Shown here: positions 57,360 to 64,000 of the stretch, in pieces | Layout of the letters: each line of letters opens with the position of its first letter | Position numbering within the stretch: the stretch's first letter is position 1 | Assembly: GCF_900105185.1 (NCBI RefSeq) | Contig: NZ_FNTJ01000003.1 | Coordinates: 1 to 64,000, forward strand | Reading direction: 5' to 3' | Origin: Pseudomonas saponiphila | Lineage (GTDB): Bacteria > Pseudomonadota > Gammaproteobacteria > Pseudomonadales > Pseudomonadaceae | DNA length: 64,000 bases | The notes under the pieces: model-generated | Seen by the model: the letters and a program-made list of their open reading frames with translations, nothing else | The model's database searches: none | Told to the model about the DNA's origin: nothing | Translations under genes and position numbers: made by a program

Positions 57360-58193
57360 TTACTCCACCGCGATGGTGAGCTCGGGGTTCCCGAAGCCTG
57401 CCAAATCGGCGTTTGACTTGCTGAAGTAGGTTTTCCAGAAAGATTCGAGGTTCTGGATCATCTTGCCGCTGCGGTACCCGTTCTTGTTCTGCGTCGGCAC
57501 GAATGCTGCCCCGTGAACGTAGACGCGCGCACCGCTGAAGTCGGCCAGCAGGTTCTGCTTCTCGACCTTGGCCATCTCGGTAGCCGGGTTGATGTCCCGG
57601 ATGCCGTTGGCCTGGTAGAAGCTGCCGAAGTCGCTGTATTCGAGCATGTCCGACATGAGCAGGATGACGTGCTCATTCACGCCCTCGGCCTTGCTGATGT
57701 CTTCGCCGATCGACTGCATGCTGAACAGGATTTCGCTGCGCGGGATGTCTGAGCTGGACTTGCCCATTGTGCCGGCGAACGCTTTGCCAAAGCGCTGGAA
57801 CAGCACCTTGGGCTGGCTCTTGAGGCACTGGTCCAGCTTGCGTGCTCCCATCATCGGCACGCTGCCGAGGATGTCCTCGCTGATCGGGTTTTCCAGCTCG
57901 CCGGCGAATTGCAGGCGAGTGTAGTGACCTTCCAGGTAGGCGCTGAAAGAGTACAGGCGGATCTTGTCGCCGGGCTTCATGAAGCGCTTGATGTGACCCC
58001 AGGCAGTTCGCTGAAGGTCTTGCGTCAGTGGCGTGGTCTGATCGACGACGACCGTCAGCATCCGGCCCGAAGGTTCGGCCCGGAACTCACTGATCTTCGC
58101 TTGCGCATAGCAGCTCGGGACTTCATTGCGCTCCGCTGCCACGAGGGCGGCGGGCGCAATAGCCAGAGCCAGCAGGAGGCTCTTGAGTTTCAT
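57360..58193 (-). CDS. Exported vWA-like protein
   Basis: 277 residues with a cleavable signal peptide (MKLKSLLLALAIAPAALVAA). The mature part follows a von Willebrand A pattern: MLTVVVDQTTPLTQDLQ (MIDAS-like DxT), a long helical middle and HVILLMSDMLEYSDFG (second MIDAS acidic loop). Probably periplasmic. It shares a start/stop base with the large membrane protein upstream, so it is last in a three-gene operon. Confidence 0.65.
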   Translation of the reverse strand: MKLKSLLLALAIAPAALVAAERNEVPSCYAQAKISEFRAEPSGRMLTVVVDQTTPLTQDLQRTAWGHIKRFMKPGDKIRLYSFSAYLEGHYTRLQFAGELENPISEDILGSVPMMGARKLDQCLKSQPKVLFQRFGKAFAGTMGKSSSDIPRSEILFSMQSIGEDISKAEGVNEHVILLMSDMLEYSDFGSFYQANGIRDINPATEMAKVEKQNLLADFSGARVYVHGAAFVPTQNKNGYRSGKMIQNLESFWKTYFSKSNADLAGFGNPELTIAVE

Positions 58194-60100
58194 CAGGCCC
58201 CCTGTTTGTCGAGCAGCTGGAGGCGGCGAGCGCGCTGGAGCAGGGCAACATCCACGCCCTTCTTGCCAGCAACGTATTCCATGTCGTCAGCCTCAAACAC
58301 CGTCAGGTCACCCCAAGCGTTGTGGTTGAAGGCTGCTTCAGGTGCTGGTGCTGGCGCTGCGGCCGGAGCCGGAGCTGCTGCAACCACCGGCGCAGGCTCG
58401 GCAATCGGCTGGGGTGCTGGTGCTGGGGCTGCTACTGCCGGGGCCGGCTCAGCAACAGGTTGAGGTGCTGGTGCTGGTTGGGCGACAGGCTGGGGTGCAG
58501 CTGCTTGTACCGGGGCCGGTGCAGGAGCGGGGGCAGCGGTCGGCACTGGTTCATCCAGAGTTGCGCCGAATACATCTACCACGCCTTTGAATTGCTTCTG
58601 GTAGGCCACAACCGAAGGATCAGTCGCGTTTGCAAAGCGAGGACGCGCCACACGGATGATCTCGGCGATACGTGCGTTGTCGTTGACTGCAATCGCGGCG
58701 TTGAGGTCTTCGATGGTCTTCTTCATGTAGGTTTCGATGACAGCCAACCCTTCCTTGCTCAGGGCGTCCAGCTTTTCCTTCTGGGCCTTGAATGCGGCTT
58801 CACCCTCGCGCTCGGCTATGAACGTCATGAAAGTGCGGCTCAGCATGTCTGCACGCAGCTTCTCGCGATCTTCGCCATTCGCGCGGAATACGTTCACCTG
58901 CATCGCCTGGAGTTTGCCAAGAGAGGACTGGGCATCATGAGCGATCGAGCGGGCACGGCTCTCGTGATAGCGCACGAAGTCAGCAGCACTGGCGAACTTG
59001 TGGGTCAGCTCCCAAGCCTTACGCGAATGGGTGCCGGCGAAGCCGAACATGTAGGCCAGGAAGGTCGAAGTCACCTGGATGAAAATGAACAGGACCGACA
59101 GAACAGCGAAGGTGACCAGCGAGGCGCGGTGCATGGCATCGATCTGATCCTGAGCAGACTTGCCGGCGACGCTTTCGGACATGCTGTTCATGTCAGATGG
59201 CATCGGGAAGTCGTCTTCAGCAGCACCGGAAACCGGGAAGTCGTCTGCCGATTGGCTGACCGCAGGCGGGTTCTCGACCAGCTGGGCTTCCTGAGCATTC
59301 AGGGTTTCGGTACGCACCCAGAAGGCCGCCACGGCGAGCACCGTAATGAAGATGCCGTAGGCGATCAGGACGCCATAGCGCTTGGCCGGCATTTCGCCGT
59401 TTTTCGGCACCTTCACGCGGTTCAGCATCTGCTGGAAGGGCTGCATCTCATCATCGGCATGGGTGTTGTCGATGGTGATGATGTGGGTCTTCATCATGTC
59501 CTGGCCGCGGCGCATGTTCTCGTAGGACATGATTTTGCCGACGACGCTGTTCAGGTAGAGCTGACGGCCAGCAAACTCGCTCAGGAACAGGCCAATGATA
59601 CTGATGACCAGGCCGATGGCGAATGCGCCGCCCAGAGCAGTGTTGGGGGTGGCGAGCGTCAGCGCGAACGGTGCCAAGGCGAAGCCGAATGCCGAGGCCT
59701 CGATCAGCATCAGGACGATGATCAGCGTCCACAGGCCCCAGCCTTTCTCGCGGCGACCGTCTTCGTCGATCTTGGCCAGATAGTCCTGGTTGCGACGGAA
59801 GTTGGCTTCCGAAGGAAGATGGTCCTGGTAGTAGGTGTTGTATGCCCCGCAGAGCTCGCTCTCGGAAGTGTTGAAACCAACGGCGTTGGGGTTCTTCTCG
59901 CTAGGCTTCTCGCGCTCGCCAGGGTTCTTCACCCAAGTCGCGATTCGGCCGATGCCGGGAAAGCGCAGACGCACCTTCATCATCCAGTAACGGAACTCGT
60001 ACCAGTTCACGATGATGGCGATGGCGAGGAACATCGTGGCAACAACGGCCAGGAGGATGTGCCAGTACAGGGAGAAGAACGTCGGGATAAGTTCGCTCAT
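58193..60100 (-). CDS. Large membrane protein with Pro-Ala-rich tail, in OmpA/vWA operon
   Basis: 635 residues. Hydrophobic spans near residues 10-30 (YWHILLAVVATMFLAIAIIV), 125-145 (WTLIIVLMLIEASAFGFALA), 160-175, 245-260 and 345-370. The central cytoplasmic part is helical. The tail (about 525-600) is made of Pro-Ala-Pro-Val/Gln repeats, ending in a short conserved-looking domain (HNAWGDLTVFEADDMEYV). No family recognised. Its partners suggest an envelope-spanning machine. Confidence 0.6.
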   Translation of the reverse strand: MSELIPTFFSLYWHILLAVVATMFLAIAIIVNWYEFRYWMMKVRLRFPGIGRIATWVKNPGEREKPSEKNPNAVGFNTSESELCGAYNTYYQDHLPSEANFRRNQDYLAKIDEDGRREKGWGLWTLIIVLMLIEASAFGFALAPFALTLATPNTALGGAFAIGLVISIIGLFLSEFAGRQLYLNSVVGKIMSYENMRRGQDMMKTHIITIDNTHADDEMQPFQQMLNRVKVPKNGEMPAKRYGVLIAYGIFITVLAVAAFWVRTETLNAQEAQLVENPPAVSQSADDFPVSGAAEDDFPMPSDMNSMSESVAGKSAQDQIDAMHRASLVTFAVLSVLFIFIQVTSTFLAYMFGFAGTHSRKAWELTHKFASAADFVRYHESRARSIAHDAQSSLGKLQAMQVNVFRANGEDREKLRADMLSRTFMTFIAEREGEAAFKAQKEKLDALSKEGLAVIETYMKKTIEDLNAAIAVNDNARIAEIIRVARPRFANATDPSVVAYQKQFKGVVDVFGATLDEPVPTAAPAPAPAPVQAAAPQPVAQPAPAPQPVAEPAPAVAAPAPAPQPIAEPAPVVAAAPAPAAAPAPAPEAAFNHNAWGDLTVFEADDMEYVAGKKGVDVALLQRARRLQLLDKQGA

Positions 60101-60115
60101 GCTTGAAAGCCTCTC

Positions 60116-61681
60116 TTAGCGGCGAATTGGTTGGAACTGAGCGACGTAGGCGTCACCCTGTTTCGGGTAATAGATCTCGCCAGCCACCGCATTACCGGCG
60201 CGCTTGTCGAAAACGATGTCCATGCAGCTGACCGGCGACTTCTTCTGGTCGACGGCGAAGACGCGGTACAGGACCTGGGTTTCACCTTCGTAGGTGTTGG
60301 CCAAGGCCTGATAGGGCTGGGTCTGCTTCTTGTTGCTGGACTTGTAGTTGCTGATGAACTGCATGGTCGGGTTCTGGGCGACCTGTGCCTCATCGCGCAG
60401 GATGGCCACCGGGCCGACCGACGCCACATGGCCATTCACCGCAGCACCCCACGGCTTGCCGTTCAGGCCGGGGAAGAACTCAGTGGTGGCGTACTCATTG
60501 AGCGGCTGGCCAGTCGAGAGGTTCTTCACCTCACCCTCGACGCGCGGCATGTCGCCCACGCACGAACTGACCGGCGCACTGGCGTAGGCGGTGCTGATCA
60601 GTTCGAAATCCGAAGTCTTCGGCTGGATGCCGCTGGCCAGGGTCGAATTGGTGGTGGTGACCAGTTTGCCGCCGAAGTCGATGCCGCCTTTGCCGTCGAG
60701 CGCGATGGTGGCCGGGGCGGATACCGGGGCCGGGGCTGGAGCGGTGACTGCTGGTTCCTGAACAGCCGGTGCTTTAACGACCGGAGCCTGTACAGCTGGC
60801 TCGCTCTTCACCACCGGTGCCGGCTTGGTCGGGGCAGGCTTGACCTTGGTTGCCGGCGCGGTGCCGTGTGCCAGGTACTTCGAGTTGTTGCGCTCATCCT
60901 GCACGCGCTTGACCAGCAGCTCTTCGTTCTCGACCTCGATGAACTCGACGCGACGGTTGTCGGCGCGACCTTGCTCAGTGGTGTTCGAAGCGATCGGGCG
61001 GGAAGCGCCAGCGCCCTGATAGTAGATGTCGGACTTGGCAACGCCGGCCGCCGCCAGAATCTCACCAACGGCACGAGCGCGCTGCTCGGACAGTTTCTGG
61101 TTCAGCTCAGCCGGGCCGGTCGAGTCGGTATGGCCAACGACCAGAACCTTCTTGCGGGGCAGCTGTGCCTGACCGGGTTGAGCCTGAGCAGCCGCCTCGC
61201 GCTTCTCGACGAACTCACCCGCAACACGGGTTAGCTTGCGGTAGCCCTCGGGAGTGATCACGGCAGAACCTACCTGGAACATTTCCTGAAGCTGAAGCTC
61301 GGCCTCGATGCCCACCGGCTTGAACTTGGCAGCCTGGCCAGCGGTGGCGGGAGTTTCTACCGCCTTCAGCTCGCGCACCTTCATTTGCAGGCCTTCTTCC
61401 TTGGCGATGGCCTGCAAGCGGTCAACCCGCTTCTTGTAGAGCAGGCCAGCGCCACACCCGACAGCAGCGCCAGCTACCGCGCCAATAGCAATGGCCTTGC
61501 CATCGCCCTTTGTCGCAGCACCAACCGCTGCACCAGCCAGTGCGCCCATCAGGCCGCCACCCACGCAGCTAACCCAGCTGTCGTTCTCGGCGACGGTACG
61601 ATCAATCGTGGCACAGCCACTCAGGCCCACAGCAACGGCAACAGCCAGCGCGGTGGGACGCATCACACGGGTGCTAAGCAT
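60116..61681 (-). CDS. Lipoprotein with OmpA-type peptidoglycan-binding domain
   Basis: 521 residues from MLSTRVMRPTALAVAVAVGL, with a lipobox (LSGCA). A glycine-zipper region (GALAGAAVGAATKGDGKAI) is followed by an OmpA-like domain with VVGHTDSTGPAELNQKLSEQRA and RADNRRVEF (peptidoglycan-binding Asp and Arg), about residues 160-290. A Pro-Val-Ala linker leads to an extra C-terminal domain. It is first in the operon. It could tether the plasmid-encoded envelope complex to the cell wall. Confidence 0.8.
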   Translation of the reverse strand: MLSTRVMRPTALAVAVAVGLSGCATIDRTVAENDSWVSCVGGGLMGALAGAAVGAATKGDGKAIAIGAVAGAAVGCGAGLLYKKRVDRLQAIAKEEGLQMKVRELKAVETPATAGQAAKFKPVGIEAELQLQEMFQVGSAVITPEGYRKLTRVAGEFVEKREAAAQAQPGQAQLPRKKVLVVGHTDSTGPAELNQKLSEQRARAVGEILAAAGVAKSDIYYQGAGASRPIASNTTEQGRADNRRVEFIEVENEELLVKRVQDERNNSKYLAHGTAPATKVKPAPTKPAPVVKSEPAVQAPVVKAPAVQEPAVTAPAPAPVSAPATIALDGKGGIDFGGKLVTTTNSTLASGIQPKTSDFELISTAYASAPVSSCVGDMPRVEGEVKNLSTGQPLNEYATTEFFPGLNGKPWGAAVNGHVASVGPVAILRDEAQVAQNPTMQFISNYKSSNKKQTQPYQALANTYEGETQVLYRVFAVDQKKSPVSCMDIVFDKRAGNAVAGEIYYPKQGDAYVAQFQPIRR

Positions 61682-61776
61682 TCCAGTCCTCTCCATTTAT
61701 TCGGGCCTCTCTCAGGCCTGATTCCAGCTGGCGTGCTCAATAGGAGAGCGCGCCAAGATATTCGGGTGGCGTTCGC

Positions 61777-61786
61777 ATTGTAACGG
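61777..61786 (-). promoter_or_regulatory. Possible -10 element upstream of the OmpA-like gene
   Basis: CCGTTACAAT on the minus strand, about 95 bases before the ATG; similar CGTTAYANT strings occur upstream of several minus-strand genes here. The divergent region 61,682-62,065 otherwise holds no gene. Confidence 0.35.
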
Positions 61787-62065
61787 GGCGATTTCGACGA
61801 CCAGGATGAAGTGGGGCCGGTGAAGCGGGGGTTTGCGAAGCAGCAGGCTTGCGAAGTTCCCTCTTCGAAGATGCCCAGTGATGTTCCCTGGCAGTCAAAG
61901 TGCTGATTACGCCACAAAATGGGCCACTTGCCATCATCAATTAAGAAATTGGCGGCATAAATTTGGCAACCAACCCAGTCCGCCAGCATTCACGCAGCCC
62001 ACTTGGAGTGCCCGAGCAGAGGGGCAGCCATAGAATCGGGGCATTCAAGCGGATTGGGAGTAGGG

Positions 62066-62806
62066 ATGAACCACAACACAGTCGGCATGGCCATGTGCCG
62101 GATTACCGAAGACCTCCTGTGGAAACCACGGATTGGCTGGGCCTTAAAACACAACCCCAATGCCAGTCTTACGGTGCGTCTTGGGAGTGGCCGCAAGACC
62201 TGCCTCACCCATGCTCGGGATGTGCGGCGCAATGCTGATATGACCCTGACCTATGGGATCAAGATGATCGCCAGCAAGTCGGACCCGGAGAACATTTGCA
62301 AATGGCTGACCGCAAAAGAGGTGCATCAGCGCAAATACTTCCAGGGAGAGATCAACCTCCTGAATGTCCTGACGCACACCATGGCCCACGAGTTCGGCCA
62401 CTTCGTCCAGGTCATCCTCGGCCGCAGATACGACGGCTCGGTACACAATCCCGAGTTCTATACCATCCTCGATCGGATTCACCAGAGCGGTGAGGCGGAT
62501 AAACTCCGCGACGCCCTCCATCGACATTGCTTGAACAGAGGGATCGACCTTACCAAGTTTGCCGCCAGTACGGCCGCACTCAATGAGCTCAAAGGCCTGC
62601 GGGAAGATGGGCAAAAACACCTGAACATTCGTCAGCTGCGCAGACGCCAGTTGGTCATGTTCCGTGACCCGGCTATGAAGCATGTCGGACTGCTGCGCGT
62701 CGTGGAAACCAAGCGAACCCGCGTTATCGTCGAGCAAGTTTCACCACCAAACGGCAAGTGGAGTACCTATCCGCAAAGCCTCGTTATTGCTGAGGAAGAG
62801 TTTTGA
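62066..62806 (+). CDS. Zinc metallopeptidase-like protein (HEFGH)
   Basis: 246 residues from MNHNTVGMAMCRITED, with GGGAGTAGGG just upstream. TMAHEFGHFVQVILGRR (HEFGH at about 108-112) is a zincin-type site, as in SprT-like or plasmid anti-restriction-like metallopeptidases. The third ligand cannot be fixed. There is no signal peptide, so it acts in the cytoplasm. It overlaps the next gene (TGATG). Confidence 0.7.
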   Translation: MNHNTVGMAMCRITEDLLWKPRIGWALKHNPNASLTVRLGSGRKTCLTHARDVRRNADMTLTYGIKMIASKSDPENICKWLTAKEVHQRKYFQGEINLLNVLTHTMAHEFGHFVQVILGRRYDGSVHNPEFYTILDRIHQSGEADKLRDALHRHCLNRGIDLTKFAASTAALNELKGLREDGQKHLNIRQLRRRQLVMFRDPAMKHVGLLRVVETKRTRVIVEQVSPPNGKWSTYPQSLVIAEEEF

Positions 62807-63444
62807 TGAAGCTTTGCGCCCTGCAACTGGCAACCCAGCTGGTCGATACGCTGCCGGTCGGTAGGCCGGGACTGTTTAACCCTTGGCGGCAAAGCTGCCC
62901 ACATGACCTGCCCATCAACACCATAGAGAACAAGATCGCCCGTCTGGCCGCTCACCTCGATTGCGATGCCAAGCTGATCCTCGTAGGTGAAGCTCCTGGC
63001 TATCAGGGGTGTCGGTACAGTGGCGTTGCATTCACCTCCGAGCGGCTACTGCTTGAAGGGAAGATTCCGCGGATGCCGGAGTTGCAGGGCCGGCTCACTG
63101 ATCGAGGGAAGCCATTCAGCGAACCTTCAGCCACTATCGTGTGGGGGAAACTCAGTGAGCTGGGGATCGCCGGCGACGTGATTCTCTGGAACTCAGTTCA
63201 ACTCCACCCTCATCACCCTGGCCAGCCACACACCAATCGCACACCGTCCGATGAAGAGGTTCTGCTTGGCCTTCCAGCGCTCAACCTGCTCCGGCTGCAT
63301 TACCCGACTGCTACCTTTGTGGCGGTTGGCAACAAGGCAGACGACATCCTCCGGGCAGCGGGTATTTCCGCGACCAAAGTTAGGCACCCAGCTAATGGTG
63401 GGGCCAACAAGTTCCGTGATGGTCTTGAGGCCATCATCCACTAA
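62806..63444 (+). CDS. Uracil-DNA glycosylase superfamily protein
   Basis: 212 residues. LILVGEAPGYQGCRYSGVAF (motif 1, GEAPG at about 61-65), ILWNSVQLHPHHPG, and KVRHPANGG near the end match the UDG fold (families 4/5-like). The catalytic residue cannot be assigned with confidence. UDG proteins remove uracil or other damaged bases. Cotranslated with the metallopeptidase-like gene. Confidence 0.72.
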   Translation: MKLCALQLATQLVDTLPVGRPGLFNPWRQSCPHDLPINTIENKIARLAAHLDCDAKLILVGEAPGYQGCRYSGVAFTSERLLLEGKIPRMPELQGRLTDRGKPFSEPSATIVWGKLSELGIAGDVILWNSVQLHPHHPGQPHTNRTPSDEEVLLGLPALNLLRLHYPTATFVAVGNKADDILRAAGISATKVRHPANGGANKFRDGLEAIIH

Positions 63445-63515
63445 CTAAGTTTCCAGAGTGTGGTTGGCCAGGCGGAATGCGTGCGTGAGCGTCATGACAA
63501 AGCAGAGGGGAGGAA

Positions 63516-64000
63516 ATGCAGAACGAAGTTAGGCTGGCTCGGGCCGAGATGACGAAAGCACTGGTGGCTATGTGCGCCAGGCTCGACGAATCCGGTGTAA
63601 GCCATGCTCAGTACACGCACGAGTACGCAGGCGATGTCATCTCTCTCTTCACGCCTGCCAGGCTCTGGGTCTTCGGTTCCTATGCCAGAGGCGCTACGGA
63701 GTGTGGTGACCTGGATGTACTGATCGAACTCGACTACCAAGCCGGCCCATGCCCTCCGGCAGAAGTGGTGGCCAATGTCCTGTTCGGTGAGGTCGGCCGG
63801 CTATCTCTATTCCTGGGAACGCCAGAGCAGAACAAAGCTGGGTTCGACATTACCGACGCTGTGCTGATCTGGTCAGGGAAGGGTAGCGATTGGCGGGGTG
63901 CCATTGACTCGATCAATGTCGATACGGATGCCGGGCGCTTTGAGCGTGAACATGACCAGTTGCCACTCCGGCCACAACAGTTTGCTGCCGGTATGGATAC
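63516..64000 (+). CDS. Nucleotidyltransferase (MNT/Pol beta superfamily), N-terminal part
   Basis: The frame starts at ATG 63516 (MQNEVRLARAEMTKALVAM) after a strong AGAGGGGAGGAA and is open at the window edge, so 161 residues are visible. VFGSYARGATECGDLDVLIELD is the nucleotidyltransferase signature (GS...R...DxD). Small MNT proteins can be antitoxins with HEPN toxins or tRNA/antibiotic nucleotidyltransferases. The partner, if any, lies outside the window. Confidence 0.75.
   Translation, partial: MQNEVRLARAEMTKALVAMCARLDESGVSHAQYTHEYAGDVISLFTPARLWVFGSYARGATECGDLDVLIELDYQAGPCPPAEVVANVLFGEVGRLSLFLGTPEQNKAGFDITDAVLIWSGKGSDWRGAIDSINVDTDAGRFEREHDQLPLRPQQFAAGMD

Noticed and set aside
58322..60106. 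594-codon plus-strand frame
   Set aside because: Antisense shadow of the large membrane protein gene, with low-complexity composition.
57360..61681. Zorya-type defence operon
   Set aside because: The OmpA-like and membrane proteins recall ZorB and ZorA, but MotA-like features and the ZorC/ZorD or ZorE genes are absent.

Overview
The window looks like part of a large Pseudomonas plasmid. It has GC-rich, tightly overlapping genes, an F-type conjugation (tra) block, a tellurite-resistance terZABCDE operon with its biosynthetic partner genes, a type IV-A CRISPR-Cas system (which is typically plasmid-borne), and a plasmid-encoded RecA and HU. Tellurite resistance on a Pseudomonas megaplasmid recalls the IncP-2 group, but no replication or partition gene is in view, so that assignment is inference. 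No rRNA or tRNA gene was seen.

Layout. 1-13,600 (minus strand): tra block, read from 13.5 kb down to 1 in the order unknown gene, RecD2-like protein, coupling protein, small membrane protein, small secreted protein, TraA pilin, TraL, TraE, TraK, TraB, TraV, N0-domain protein and the start of TraC. The pilin gene is split by IS21-family copy 1. 13.6-16.3 kb: HU and three unknown genes. 16.4-23.1 kb: a 22-repeat CRISPR array, csf5, csf4 (CasDinG), csf3 and csf2 on the minus strand, and csf1 divergent on the plus strand. A pair of degenerate repeats just after csf1 flanks a copy of the csf1 start region. 23.1-26.3 kb: unknown genes and a solitary cytosine DNA methyltransferase. 26,358-36,498: a complete Tn3-family transposon (37-bp inverted repeats, 5-bp target duplication, tnpA, tnpR, vapBC, TetR regulator and an MFS efflux gene broken by IS21 copy 2) sitting inside a small unknown gene. 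36.7-49.7 kb: ter operon, in which terZABCDE is preceded by two HAD phosphatases, a CitE-like lyase, a StiP-type protein, a phosphoribosyltransferase, a TerD-trypsin fusion and an ATP-grasp ligase. IS21 copy 3 lies directly upstream. 52.4-64 kb: unknown genes, a frame-shifted acidic-repeat protein, RecA, a vWA / membrane / OmpA-like operon, a metallopeptidase, a uracil-DNA-glycosylase-like protein and the start of a nucleotidyltransferase.

How the parts fit: the tra block would move the plasmid, the type IV-A system (no cas1/cas2, DinG helicase) most likely acts against competing plasmids or phages, the ter block handles tellurite or other stress, and the RecA/glycosylase genes suggest plasmid-borne DNA repair. 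The three IS21 copies look recent, with no difference noticed between them. The most interesting observation is the degenerate mini-CRISPR next to csf1, which could encode a crRNA-like guide that represses csf1; a small-ORF explanation is also possible.
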